NCBI GenBank assembly: GCA_016936255.1
Contig: JAFGYE010000117.1
Location: forward strand, 1 to 64,000
Source: Marinifilaceae bacterium
Lineage (GTDB): Bacteria; Bacteroidota; Bacteroidia; Bacteroidales; Marinifilaceae
Length of the DNA stretch: 64,000 nucleotides
Reading direction: 5' to 3'
Shown here: piece by piece, positions 9,155 through 18,187 of the stretch
How the letters are laid out: every line of letters begins with the position of its first letter
Position numbering within the stretch: the first letter of the stretch is position 1
Program-made: the position numbers and the translations under genes
The notes under the pieces: generated by a model
What the model was told of the DNA's origin: nothing
Database searches by the model: none
The model's input: only the letters and a program-made list of their open reading frames with translations

Positions 9155-11200
9155 TTACCAAATTTTAGCTCTTTGCTCTTCGGTACGGTACAAAGGAGCT
9201 TCGGGGCTGATGTCGAAAGCCGCGTAGAATTCAGGAATATTGAACAATCCACCATTCACACGATATTTTCCTGGTGAGTGAACATCTTCTTTAATCAACT
9301 TTCTTAAGTAAGTATCTCTTACATTACCTCTCCACACTTTTGAGTAAGAAAGGAAGAAACGCTGCATGTTGTTAAAACCATCCACATCGGCAGGTGTTTC
9401 TCCATTTAATGACATTTTGTAAGCTTCCAAAGCAATGGTTAATCCACCATAATCAGCAATGTTCTCACCAAGAGTTAATTTACCATCCACATTCAAATCA
9501 TCAAATACCTGAAATCCGTTAAACTGCTCAACCAATTTCTCTGCTTTAGCGTTGAATTTCTCGGTATCCTCTTCAGTCCACCAATCAATCATGTTTCCAT
9601 CTTTATCGAATCTACGTCCCGAATCATCAAAACCGTGAGTCATTTCATGACCAATTACCACGCCAATAGCACCGTAGTTTACTGCATCATCGCCATTCAT
9701 GTAAAAGAAAGGAGGCTGAAGAATTGCAGCAGGAAATACTACTTCGTTTAACAATGGGTGATAATATGCATTCACAGTTTGAGGAGTCATTCCCCATTTC
9801 TTAGTATCAACAGGTTCACCTAATTTTGCAATGTTTTTCCCGTATTCAAACTCAGAAGCTCTCCACATGTTCTGAACATACGAATCGGTAGCTACTTCCA
9901 GTTTCGAATAGTCCTCCCATTTCTCAGGATAACCGATTTTCACACCAAAAGCATCCAATTTTGCCAATGCCTCTTTTCTGGTGTCTTCACTCATCCAATC
10001 CAACTTCTCAATTCTTCCGCGCAAAACAATTTTCAAGTTGTTCACCAACTTGTCCATTCTCTCTTTTGCTTCAGCAGGGAAATATTTTTCTACATACAAT
10101 TGTCCAACAGCTTCGCCCAGCACACCACCTGTTGCAGATGACATACGTCTCCATCGTGGCAACTGCTCTTTTGTTCCGGAAAGAACAGTTCCAAAAAATG
10201 CGAAATTTTGCTCTTCAAGCTCAGTCGTTAAATAACTGGCCGATTCGTCAAGAACTCTCCATTTTAAGTACAATTTAATATCTTCCAGTTTTTCATCAGC
10301 CAACATCTTATTTAGCTCGGCTGTGTATTTTGGATGAGTCGTAATTACATACTCTTTAATATCAGCACCTATCTCTTTAAAATAAGCTGCCCAATCAAAA
10401 TTTGGATATTCAGAAGCCAATGTTTCAACTGTTTTAGGATTGTACATGGCTGGATAATTTCTGTTTTCCAGATTTGTATTGAATTTGCTTGCCATGCGGG
10501 TCTCGAATCTCATGATTTTTTCAGCATTTGTTTTAGCAACAGCTGCATTTTCGCCAATCAATTCGAACATCTTAGCTACGTGCTTCACAAACTCAACACG
10601 AATGTTGGCGCTTGTTTCGTTATCTGCTGTGTAGTAATCACGATCCGATAAGGAAATACCCGATTCCGACAAATACATTCTGTGAACACTTGTGTTCTTC
10701 ATATCTTGTTCAACGCCGGCACCAAACAAAGCACTTATTCCCATTTTATGCAGGTGAACCAAAGTATGACGCAAATCAACCGGATTCGAAATTGCTGCAA
10801 TTCTTTCAAATTCGGGCAACAATGGCTTTATACCAACAGAATTAATTTTTTCAACATCCATACCTGTAGCGTAAAAATCCTGAATCTTTTTCAGATTGCT
10901 TCCTGCTTCGGCATTTTCTGTTTTTGCTGCCTCTTCCAACAAATCATGTACAGCACCATTAGCACTTTCTCCTAAAATATCGAAGGCACCATATCGGCTT
11001 CTATCCGCAGGAATCGGAGTATTTTTCATCCAAGTACCATTGGCATATTCAAAAAAATCATCACCTGGATTTACAGTCAGGTTCATGTCTTCTTTTTTTA
11101 GTACTCCAGCACCTTTGGGTGCTTTTTCAGCACAACCTACCATAATGGAAAGAGCCAAACCTGCGCTCAGAATTCCACCTGACAATCTTTTAATATTCAT
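9155..11200 (-). CDS. pepO: M13 family zinc metallopeptidase (PepO/neprilysin-like), lipoprotein
   Basis: This 681-residue zinc endopeptidase starts at the ATG at 11200, directly before a lipoprotein signal (LALSIMVGC); an in-frame ATG at 11290 would add 30 residues ahead of it. The M13 hallmarks are present: NAYYHPLLNE near residue 490, zinc ligands in HEMTHGFDD (residues 518-522) and GENIADYGG (about 578), and the C-terminal W. Length matches bacterial PepO (about 680). It probably degrades small peptides in the periplasm or at the surface. It is monocistronic with its own terminator, and diverges from mnmA across a 159-bp gap. Confidence 0.93.
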   Translation of the reverse strand: MNIKRLSGGILSAGLALSIMVGCAEKAPKGAGVLKKEDMNLTVNPGDDFFEYANGTWMKNTPIPADRSRYGAFDILGESANGAVHDLLEEAAKTENAEAGSNLKKIQDFYATGMDVEKINSVGIKPLLPEFERIAAISNPVDLRHTLVHLHKMGISALFGAGVEQDMKNTSVHRMYLSESGISLSDRDYYTADNETSANIRVEFVKHVAKMFELIGENAAVAKTNAEKIMRFETRMASKFNTNLENRNYPAMYNPKTVETLASEYPNFDWAAYFKEIGADIKEYVITTHPKYTAELNKMLADEKLEDIKLYLKWRVLDESASYLTTELEEQNFAFFGTVLSGTKEQLPRWRRMSSATGGVLGEAVGQLYVEKYFPAEAKERMDKLVNNLKIVLRGRIEKLDWMSEDTRKEALAKLDAFGVKIGYPEKWEDYSKLEVATDSYVQNMWRASEFEYGKNIAKLGEPVDTKKWGMTPQTVNAYYHPLLNEVVFPAAILQPPFFYMNGDDAVNYGAIGVVIGHEMTHGFDDSGRRFDKDGNMIDWWTEEDTEKFNAKAEKLVEQFNGFQVFDDLNVDGKLTLGENIADYGGLTIALEAYKMSLNGETPADVDGFNNMQRFFLSYSKVWRGNVRDTYLRKLIKEDVHSPGKYRVNGGLFNIPEFYAAFDISPEAPLYRTEEQRAKIW

Positions 11201-11359
11201 TTTATGCGATTTGTTGTTAATACTATTTGTTTTTATTCGCCCCAAAATTAGAAAAAACCAACAAAATCCTCCTATTTTTTCGATAATCATTATGATTCAC
11301 CCGACAAGACTAATTTTGTTATCCGCTTTTAAAGAGATATTTTTGCAAACAACTACAAA

Positions 11360-12463
11360 ATGGAGAATTATATGAACGAGGAGATGGATAAAAAAGCCAG
11401 GGTGGTATTGGGAATGAGCGGAGGAACCGATTCGTCAGTTGCTGCAATGATGCTAAAGGAACAAGGCTACCATGTTATTGGTGTATCTATTTGGTTTTTT
11501 GGTGCAGATAATTCCTTTGATCCTTCTGATTCTCTACCCGATTTTATTATTGAAGCTCAAAAATTGGCGCAACAATTAGGCCTCGAACATCATGTGATTG
11601 ATGCCCGCAAAGAATTTCGCGATACCATTATTCAATTCTTTTTGGATGAATATATGGCAGGACGAACTCCCAGTCCTTGTATTCAGTGCAACCCCCGGTT
11701 AAAATGGAAACTGCTTCTGGAAAAGGCAAACGAACTGGATTGTGAATTAATTGCTACCGGTCATTACATTCGGATTTGCAAAGAAACCAATGGATATTAT
11801 ATCTGCAAAGGCAAAGATCCTGCAAAAGATCAATCCTATTTTCTATGGAATTTGGGCCAGGATATTTTGTCGAGAACACTTACTCCTCTTGGAAAATATA
11901 CCAAGACAGAAGTTCGGGAAATAGCCAGGAATTTTGGTTTTGAAGAAGTAGCAAAAAAGAAAGAAAGCATGGGCATCTGTTTTATGGACCGCATGGATTA
12001 CCGCGATTTTTTAAAAGAGATGATTCCTGATTTGGATCAAAAGATAGGCCGTGGAAAGCTAACCGATACCAAAGGCAATCATTTGGGCTGGCACGATGGA
12101 TATCCCTACTACACAATCGGTCAGAAACGAGGTCTGGAACTAAAAGAAAAATCAGGTTTGATGGTGAGCCGGATCGATGCCGATACCAACACACTTATCC
12201 TCGAAAAGAAAGATGATCTGAATAAAATGAGTTTAAAGGTTTCCAATTATTATTTTAATGATATTGAGGATAGTAATTTACCAAATATTAGAACTATTGT
12301 GCGGGGTTTGGGCCGAAATCCGCAAAAATACAGCTGTATTAAAATTAACAATAACACTGAACTTGAGGTGAAATTAGAAGATCCGGCTTGGGCTATTGCA
12401 CCCGGACAACCCGTGGCATTCTATATTGGTGATAAACTTATTGGAGGCGGTTTTGCCGAGTAG
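11360..12463 (+). CDS. mnmA: tRNA-uridine 2-sulfurtransferase MnmA
   Basis: This 367-residue enzyme thiolates U34 of Lys, Glu and Gln tRNAs in the cytoplasm. The PP-loop is VLGMSGGTDSSVAA (most MnmA have SGGVDSS). The first catalytic Cys lies in TPSPCIQCNP (about residue 112-115) and the second in SMGICFMDR (about 208). YTIGQKRGL and the C-terminal beta domain are also present. Two nearby in-frame ATGs (11360 and 11375) make the exact start uncertain. Bacteroidota often carry more than one MnmA paralogue, and the GGTDSS variant may mark the second type. It converges with the GAF gene, leaving only 7 bp between stops. Confidence 0.93.
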   Translation: MENYMNEEMDKKARVVLGMSGGTDSSVAAMMLKEQGYHVIGVSIWFFGADNSFDPSDSLPDFIIEAQKLAQQLGLEHHVIDARKEFRDTIIQFFLDEYMAGRTPSPCIQCNPRLKWKLLLEKANELDCELIATGHYIRICKETNGYYICKGKDPAKDQSYFLWNLGQDILSRTLTPLGKYTKTEVREIARNFGFEEVAKKKESMGICFMDRMDYRDFLKEMIPDLDQKIGRGKLTDTKGNHLGWHDGYPYYTIGQKRGLELKEKSGLMVSRIDADTNTLILEKKDDLNKMSLKVSNYYFNDIEDSNLPNIRTIVRGLGRNPQKYSCIKINNNTELEVKLEDPAWAIAPGQPVAFYIGDKLIGGGFAE

Positions 12464-12470
12464 TTCCCGG

Positions 12471-12965
12471 TTAATAAATTGATGCATTCCGGATAATTTC
12501 ATTCTGCTCATCTATGATCAAATCTGATTCAATACTTTTCTTGAAATGATCCACTAATTTTTGATCCAGATCATCAAATTCTCTGCGCTCCTTATTTAAC
12601 ACACAAAGTGTTCCGAATAATTCCTCATTAGGATAGAAAATTGGCAAACCAAGATAACAGCACATTCCGCTGTTATACTTTAATTTATCCTGCCAGTAAT
12701 CATCCATTGATGCATCTTTAATTTGAACTTTAGTTTTGCCCGCAACAACCGAATCACAGTAGGAACCAATATTTAGCTCTCCCCTATCTCCGATCAAATA
12801 TGGGTTATTCTCGTTTCGGGAACGAACTAATACTTCCAGTTCATGAGGATGCAGTTTCATAATCAGAATTGCTGATACTTTCAACAAATCCTCCAGTAGA
12901 TCTATTTTCTCCTGCCATTTCGACAAAATATTCAGATTTACATGTTGATTTTCTATTGCATTCAT
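12471..12965 (-). CDS. GAF domain protein
   Basis: This 164-residue single-domain protein resembles a stand-alone GAF sensor: SAILIMKLHPHELEVLVRS, GSYCDSVVAGKTKVQIKDA and GMCCYLGLPIFYPNEELFGTLCVLN are the usual GAF strands. There is no attached kinase, cyclase or DNA-binding domain. Three Cys residues (in GSYCDS and GMCCYLG) might sense redox or bind a ligand, but this is only an inference. It probably regulates something through partner binding; the target is unknown. Confidence 0.75.
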   Translation of the reverse strand: MNAIENQHVNLNILSKWQEKIDLLEDLLKVSAILIMKLHPHELEVLVRSRNENNPYLIGDRGELNIGSYCDSVVAGKTKVQIKDASMDDYWQDKLKYNSGMCCYLGLPIFYPNEELFGTLCVLNKERREFDDLDQKLVDHFKKSIESDLIIDEQNEIIRNASIY

Positions 12966-13122
12966 CTCTATCTATTTATTACTCCTTAAGTAAAGTTATG
13001 GAAAAATTAAACAGAATGCCAACAGTAAATTTCAGTCTTTATTTCCCAATAATATTAAATTCTAAAATATCTTTGTGCAGAACAATTTACAAAACGATAT
13101 GGAAAATATAGATGGGGATTTT

Positions 13123-13338
13123 ATGAATGAAGAGTTAATTAAATTAATTCGAATGAGAATGCCCTATGGGAAATACAAAGGAAGATATCTGATTGATATT
13201 CCCGAGCCTTATTTGGTTTGGTACCGGCAAAAAGGTTTTCCTCCTGGAAAATTAGGCGAAATGCTTGCATCCATGTACGAAATAAAACTAAACGGATTAG
13301 AGGGAATGTTAAGACCGCTTTGCAGGAAGTACCAGTGA
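13123..13338 (+). CDS. DUF3820 family small protein
   Basis: This is a 71-residue protein starting MNEELIKLIRMRMPYGKYKG. The core (MPYGKYKGRYLIDIPEPYLVW followed by GFPPGKLGEM) matches the DUF3820 family, sometimes annotated as a putative quorum-sensing-regulated virulence factor without functional proof. ATGs at 13075 and 13099 are in frame upstream; I chose 13123 because family members usually begin a few residues before the M-P-F/Y-G-K motif. There is no signal or membrane segment. Confidence 0.8.
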   Translation: MNEELIKLIRMRMPYGKYKGRYLIDIPEPYLVWYRQKGFPPGKLGEMLASMYEIKLNGLEGMLRPLCRKYQ

Positions 13339-13402
13339 GAATTAGGCAATTAAAAATAAATTTTTACGGATGTCTTCAAAAAGGATCGATTCATAAATTA
13401 CT

Positions 13403-14503
13403 CTAAAAATTTGTTTGCAAGGCCATTGATTTAAATAAACACCACACTTTTTTCCCTTCGGAAAGTTCCATTTTTAAAAGGGAAGCATGAGTTATCGAAA
13501 CCAATAATTTAAAGCCGACATCAACAAGACAGTAGTTGCGGTTCTCTTTTTGAATCACCTTTACTATCGTTCCCGGCAACTGATTCCGAATAGAGATATT
13601 TGGAATTTTCGCCAATGTTAAAGCAATATCCTCAGGACGAAGCGACACATTTATTTCATCACCAATTTGGCAACAATCAAGAACCATTTCCCTCTCAATA
13701 CTAATTTCTTCACTTGCGTATTTGTTTGATAGAATGGTCAATCCGTTCTTCTTGCCGTGAGCTTCAACCTTAAATTGTATAACGTTCATCAAACCTGCAC
13801 CACGCATTAGTTCAAGCATATTTTCCTGCTCAAGTAAATCAAGGTAGTTACCCTGCCCCACAACGCGACCATTTTTAAGCAAAAACAACTCCCGTGTTAA
13901 GCTCAACAAATCAGGCAAATCGTGACTAACCACCAACATTGGAATGTTAAATTTTCGATTGATCTTAATCAGGTAAGGAATAATCTGCCGGCGTAACTTC
14001 ACATCCAAGGATGAAAAGGGTTCATCCATCAGTAAAAGCTTGGGAGAACTAAGTAAAGCGCGCCCAATGGCCACTCGTTGCTTCTCACCTCCTGATAACT
14101 GTTTAGGCCGTTTCTCAAGCAAATTATTTAGTTCCAGCAAATTAACCATCTCCGCAAATTCTATTACTTGTTTCCCTTTCGGGATGTATTTTGCTGCAAA
14201 AAGTAAATTTTTCCGAACATTCATGTGCGGAAACAATCTTCCTTCCTGAAACACATATCCAACTTTGCGATTTCGGGGCGGTTCCCAAATATTTTTAAAA
14301 GTATCTACCATAGTAGTATCTTCTATTTTCATGAACCCTTCATCTGGATGCTCCAAACCAACCAACAAATGCATTAAAGTTGTTTTACCTGCTCCCGACG
14401 GCCCAAAAATCCCAGTAATTCCCTGAATAAAATCCACTTCAATATCCAGAGAAAAATCACCCTTACTACGTTTTAAATGTGCTGACAAAGCGTGCATAAA
14501 CAA
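13403..14503 (-). CDS. modC: Molybdate ABC transporter ATP-binding protein
   Basis: This 366-residue ATPase energises molybdate import. It has Walker A GPSGAGKTT near residue 36, signature LSGGEKQRVAIGRALL near 130, Walker B LLLMDEPFSSLD near 150 and the H-loop VVSHDLPD. Residues about 290-360 form the regulatory TOBE (mop-like) domain, with the motif SLRPEDIAL, which marks ModC among ABC ATPases. It is the last gene of modABC on the minus strand, 46 bp after modB. Confidence 0.93.
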   Translation of the reverse strand: MFMHALSAHLKRSKGDFSLDIEVDFIQGITGIFGPSGAGKTTLMHLLVGLEHPDEGFMKIEDTTMVDTFKNIWEPPRNRKVGYVFQEGRLFPHMNVRKNLLFAAKYIPKGKQVIEFAEMVNLLELNNLLEKRPKQLSGGEKQRVAIGRALLSSPKLLLMDEPFSSLDVKLRRQIIPYLIKINRKFNIPMLVVSHDLPDLLSLTRELFLLKNGRVVGQGNYLDLLEQENMLELMRGAGLMNVIQFKVEAHGKKNGLTILSNKYASEEISIEREMVLDCCQIGDEINVSLRPEDIALTLAKIPNISIRNQLPGTIVKVIQKENRNYCLVDVGFKLLVSITHASLLKMELSEGKKVWCLFKSMALQTNF

Positions 14504-14549
14504 CTGATTTTTCGATTAAAACTAATTCTTACAATAGAATTTATCAAGC

Positions 14550-15245
14550 TTAATTTCTCTTGTGTAATTTCTTCACTAAATATTCGGAAAAAGCCATGGC
14601 CAAAAAAGAAAAAAGCACTGCAACCATAAGCAATCTAAATGCCGAACTTTCCATTCCTGGCATTTGAATCTGATTGAACAAAGCCAATGGAATGGTTTGA
14701 GTTTCGCCTGAAATATTTCCTGCGAATATAATGGTGGCTCCAAATTCACCTAACGATCTTGCAAATGAAAGAACAAAACCACTTATAATACCAGGCAAAG
14801 CTAATGGTAAAGTCACTCTTGCAAAACTCTGAAAAGTACTTGCCCCCAAAGTTTTCGCTGCTTCTTCAAATCCTGGATCCACCATTTCAATGGAAAGACG
14901 AATGGCACGCACAGCCAATGGAAAAGAAACAATCATAGAAGCAATTACTGCAGCATAATAAGTAAAGGCGATCCTGATTCCGAACAATTCATTCAACCAT
15001 TGGCCAATCAGTCCTTTTGTACCTAATAAAAGCAACAGAATAAAACCTGTAGCAACCGGCGGTAAAACCAGGGGTAAATTGATAAATCCTTCAATTAAAG
15101 ATTTTCCCCGAAAAGTTTTTCGGGCCAACCACCAGCCCATCAAAATAGCAATGGGTAAAACCAAAACAGCACACCATAAAGCCACTTTAAAAGAAAGGCC
15201 TATTGCACTCATTTCTGTTTCCGAGAATACAAACCAATGCTCCAT
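14550..15245 (-). CDS. modB: Molybdate ABC transporter permease
   Basis: This 231-residue inner-membrane protein has about five to six hydrophobic helices and the permease EAA loop EEAAKTLGASTFQSF...LPLALPGI that contacts ModC. Length fits ModB (about 225). It starts 2 bases after the modA stop, so the two are translationally close. Together with modA and modC it imports molybdate (and probably tungstate). Confidence 0.93.
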   Translation of the reverse strand: MEHWFVFSETEMSAIGLSFKVALWCAVLVLPIAILMGWWLARKTFRGKSLIEGFINLPLVLPPVATGFILLLLLGTKGLIGQWLNELFGIRIAFTYYAAVIASMIVSFPLAVRAIRLSIEMVDPGFEEAAKTLGASTFQSFARVTLPLALPGIISGFVLSFARSLGEFGATIIFAGNISGETQTIPLALFNQIQMPGMESSAFRLLMVAVLFSFLAMAFSEYLVKKLHKRN

Positions 15246-15247
15246 AA

Positions 15248-16027
15248 TTAGTCTATTTTAAAACCATTTTTTTTCCAAATAGATTTGGCTTTATCCTCGT
15301 TTAAAAAAGAAATAAATGCCTTTAGATTTTTATCTGATTTAACCTTACCTGAACCATAATACAACATCGGATCACAGTCTTTCACTGCAAACTCATAAAC
15401 CATTTTTACTTTTTTAGATTTCTGTGCATCTGATAAATACACCATTCCCATTTCCACCTCACCCATCTCAACCATAAAAAGTGCGTCTCTGACATCTTTA
15501 GCAGGCAATATTCGTTTTGCAAGTTTATTTTCCCACGAATTATTGATCATGATTTGCATAGCATATTTACCTGCAGGCACATGAGCAGGATCGCCAATGG
15601 AAATTCGACCTTTGAATAAATCGGGGAAATCAACTATCGAAACAGAATCCAGATACAAATCCGTATTCTCAATGGGTACAATAGCTACCATTCTATTTTC
15701 AACCAGGCTCGTAATCGAATTTCGATCAACCAATTGTAAAGAATCCAAATAATCCATCCAGTCCTTGCTTGCAGAAACATAATAATCGAACTCGGCACCA
15801 CTTTCAATTTGTCTGGCCAATATACCCGATGATGCAAAATTCAAACGAACATTTATTCCTGTCTCCTTCTTAAACTCTTGGGCAATTTCATTCATCACAT
15901 CGGTAACACTTGCTGCTGCAAAAACACTAATTGAATTGGTGGATTTATTATGAGGTGAGCATGACAGTAAAAAAACAAATAGGAGCAAAAAGAGATATTT
16001 TATCTTCGCTTTCAACAATAATTTCAT
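15248..16027 (-). CDS. modA: Molybdate-binding lipoprotein
   Basis: This 259-residue solute-binding protein has a lipoprotein signal (FVFLLSCSP) and the ModA fold: SISVFAAASVTDVMNEI near residue 33, NFASSGILARQIESGA, and DPAHVPAGKYA near 140. The Ser/Thr and backbone residues in AAAS and ASSG bind the oxyanion in known ModA proteins. It opens the modABC operon, with a long upstream untranslated region (about 200 nt from a predicted promoter). Confidence 0.93.
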   Translation of the reverse strand: MKLLLKAKIKYLFLLLFVFLLSCSPHNKSTNSISVFAAASVTDVMNEIAQEFKKETGINVRLNFASSGILARQIESGAEFDYYVSASKDWMDYLDSLQLVDRNSITSLVENRMVAIVPIENTDLYLDSVSIVDFPDLFKGRISIGDPAHVPAGKYAMQIMINNSWENKLAKRILPAKDVRDALFMVEMGEVEMGMVYLSDAQKSKKVKMVYEFAVKDCDPMLYYGSGKVKSDKNLKAFISFLNEDKAKSIWKKNGFKID

Positions 16028-16233
16028 AGGGGAATAAATTTAGTTGGGTTTTGAAGACCTGAAAATAGCAATTTTTCCTAAGATTAAGGCTTTCAAGAAT
16101 TGGAAGATCACTTTAAAAGAAAACACAACACACCAGTTGTTATATCCTGACCTTAAATTTTTTTGACAACAAGCTGTAAAATTAACTTGAAACAAGATAA
16201 AATGAAACGGAAATATTACTATTAAAATACCGA

Positions 16234-16264
16234 CAAAATTAGTTTGATAACAAATCTAAACAAA
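16234..16264 (-). promoter_or_regulatory. modABC promoter (Bacteroidota type)
   Basis: On the minus strand TTTG (16264-16261) and TAATTTTG (16241-16234) are spaced 19 nt apart, an exact consensus match. The -33 box falls inside the 3' end of the msrQ-like gene. Transcription would start near 16227, leaving about 200 nt before modA. I looked for a molybdenum-cofactor riboswitch in that leader and did not recognise one. Confidence 0.6.
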
Positions 16265-16921
16265 AGTTTTGGCATCTTTAGCCCGTAACTGCTCCAAACG
16301 AGAACGTATTGGTTTGTACCTAATTATAAAACCCAACCCCAATAAACAAAAATAAACAAGCCAGTCTTCTTTAAGCAAAATTACATGCAAAACGACCAAA
16401 CCAGCAGCTACATAAGCCAATTTATGAAGTTTTTTCCAAGTCTTTTTCAGGAATCTCATTGATCTTTTATTGGATGTAATCATTAATGCAAAAACAATAA
16501 TTCCAGCCAAGAATCCAGGCACAAGTTTTACTTCACTAAAAATGGCCAAGAATCCCTCGTACTTTATAAAAAAAGTAAAATGTAAAAGAACATAAACACC
16601 TGTTGATATGCCGATGGCCTGACGAGTTCGCAAATTACTTGTCCACCCAAAAAGAATACGTACAGGAGTACACATTAAAATGGCAATTAGAAAACGAATG
16701 GCCCATTCTCCTGTTATATGAATGGCATATTTAATTCCTGGTATTGCATCAACATCCATTTTTTCAGCTAATTTGGGAGATAGTTCGTAATCATCAAAAA
16801 TGAGAAAATCATAACTGTTATCCTCAAAATTAAAATTTGCCAATTCGTACAAGCTCAACAAAGGCACAAACGCAATGATGCAAACTAAAATCCATCCCCT
16901 GTTTTTCTTTAGCCAATTCAT
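16256..16921 (-). CDS. msrQ: MsrQ/YedZ-like haem-binding membrane protein
   Basis: This 221-residue protein of the ferric-reductase-like transmembrane family has six predicted helices. The pattern TGEWAIRFLIAILMCTPVR...LRTRQAIGISTGVYVLLHFTFF with paired His (in AIHITG, LHFTFF, LHKLAY and VLHVIL) matches MsrQ, which passes electrons from the respiratory chain to the molybdoenzyme MsrP that repairs oxidised Met in the periplasm. I start at 16921 (MNWLKKNRGW); an upstream in-frame ATG adds 22 unlikely residues. The partner MsrP is not in this window, but the gene sits directly upstream of the molybdate transporter, which fits a molybdenum link. Confidence 0.8.
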   Translation of the reverse strand: MNWLKKNRGWILVCIIAFVPLLSLYELANFNFEDNSYDFLIFDDYELSPKLAEKMDVDAIPGIKYAIHITGEWAIRFLIAILMCTPVRILFGWTSNLRTRQAIGISTGVYVLLHFTFFIKYEGFLAIFSEVKLVPGFLAGIIVFALMITSNKRSMRFLKKTWKKLHKLAYVAAGLVVLHVILLKEDWLVYFCLLGLGFIIRYKPIRSRLEQLRAKDAKTFV

Positions 16922-17079
16922 ATAAAATTCAAAATTAGTAACGCAGCCTCTTTTTTCAGAGGCAATATAAAAACAAAAAAAGCCCAAAACAGAAAGCTGG
17001 TGCTCTTTTCAATAATTAAAGATGGGAAAAAAATAAGAGATGATAAATACCTACATATAGGTATTAAAAAAGGAACAAA

Positions 17080-17784
17080 TTACCCTACACGGCTAATCTG
17101 CTTTAATTTATCCATATCCAGTATTGAAATACAACGACCATTTACCTTTATGATCTTGTCAGATTCAAAACCGCAAATCTGCTTCGACACACTCTCTCGA
17201 CTGGTGCCAATCATGTAAGCAATTTCTTTACGACTAAGAGGTAAAACAAAATTAGGGGAATTAAAAATCACAATTGAGAAATACAAAAGAGCATCGGCAA
17301 CTTTGCCAAAAATCTTTTTTTGATGCTGATCAATAAAACGATGGTAATTCCTCACACTATCGTTACATACCGAAGACAATATCTCATAACCAAACCTTCC
17401 ATTTTCTTTAATAAACGAAGAAAAAACAGAAAGCTTGATATAACAAACGGTTACATTGGTTAAAGCCATGTAAGAATAGTGAGTTATGCTGTTGCTAAAG
17501 ATAGAATGTAAGCCCAAATAAGAATGAGGCTTAATAAGCTGCAGAATATATTCCTGATGCTGATCACCTTTCCCATATTCTTTCACAAGACCACTTCTTA
17601 AGTATACAACATGATCCGCTAAAGAACCCTCCGACAATATGATTTCTCCCTTTTCAAATGAAGCTTCATGATAGTTATCACTTAACAAAGACAAGTCATC
17701 GTTAGACAGCATTTGAACAGCACAAGATTTGTCTATACAAGTTTCGCAATTCGAAAAAACAGAAGTGTTAGGTTGTAGTAACAT
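17080..17784 (-). CDS. Crp/Fnr family transcriptional regulator
   Basis: This 234-residue regulator has an N-terminal cyclic-nucleotide-binding-type beta barrel (residues about 20-140, with EKGEIILSEGS and VVYLRSGLVKEYG) and a C-terminal winged helix (LSRKEIAYMIGTSRESVSKQ). The N-terminus contains NCETCIDKSC, three Cys residues in the spacing seen in some Fnr proteins that carry an iron-sulfur cluster, although a fourth ligand is not obvious. It is probably an oxygen-, nitrosative- or redox-responsive regulator. An in-frame ATG at 17826 could extend it by 14 residues. It diverges from a small membrane protein and lies upstream of the msrQ-like gene on the same strand. Confidence 0.88.
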   Translation of the reverse strand: MLLQPNTSVFSNCETCIDKSCAVQMLSNDDLSLLSDNYHEASFEKGEIILSEGSLADHVVYLRSGLVKEYGKGDQHQEYILQLIKPHSYLGLHSIFSNSITHYSYMALTNVTVCYIKLSVFSSFIKENGRFGYEILSSVCNDSVRNYHRFIDQHQKKIFGKVADALLYFSIVIFNSPNFVLPLSRKEIAYMIGTSRESVSKQICGFESDKIIKVNGRCISILDMDKLKQISRVG

Positions 17785-17884
17785 AATGATGTAATATATA
17801 TCACAAAGATATGATAAAACATTCACAATAAGTAATTATTACATCCATAACTTAGGTTGTAACTTTACAATAAGCGAAGGAATC

Positions 17885-18100
17885 ATGAAAAAAGCGATCC
17901 TTATATTATTACTCCTTAGCTCAATAATATTTATTGACTATGTAATACTTATTGCCTTTGGATGGTCAGCTTTTGAATTGGGAGCTCAGGATGAATTTTA
18001 CTGTGGGTTCTATTGTAAATTTGGGCTGTCTCTTGTGATTTTATCTTTTGTTGGTGTGATGTTCTTTTTAAAAAGTTTTTTCAATAAAAAACCAATTTAA
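17885..18100 (+). CDS. Small two-helix membrane protein
   Basis: This 71-residue protein has two hydrophobic helices (residues 3-27 and about 47-65) with a short loop holding two Cys (FYCGFYCKFG). I do not recognise the family. It diverges from the Crp/Fnr-type gene with about 100 bp between starts, so that regulator may control it. A perfect terminator follows. Confidence 0.6.
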   Translation: MKKAILILLLLSSIIFIDYVILIAFGWSAFELGAQDEFYCGFYCKFGLSLVILSFVGVMFFLKSFFNKKPI

Positions 18101-18131
18101 AACACTTACTATTATATTTATCTGGCTTATA

Positions 18132-18167
18132 AAAAAGAGGATCGACTATTCAGACGATCCTCTTTTT
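18132..18167. terminator. Bidirectional terminator
   Basis: AAAAAGAGGATCG and CGATCCTCTTTTT form a perfect 13-bp stem around a 10-nt loop, with A and T tracts on both sides, between two converging genes. Confidence 0.9.
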
Positions 18168-18187
18168 ACTGCTATAAAATTAGATTA

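Noticed and set aside
16028-16233. Molybdenum-cofactor riboswitch before modA
   Set aside because: The known conserved segments were not recognisable.
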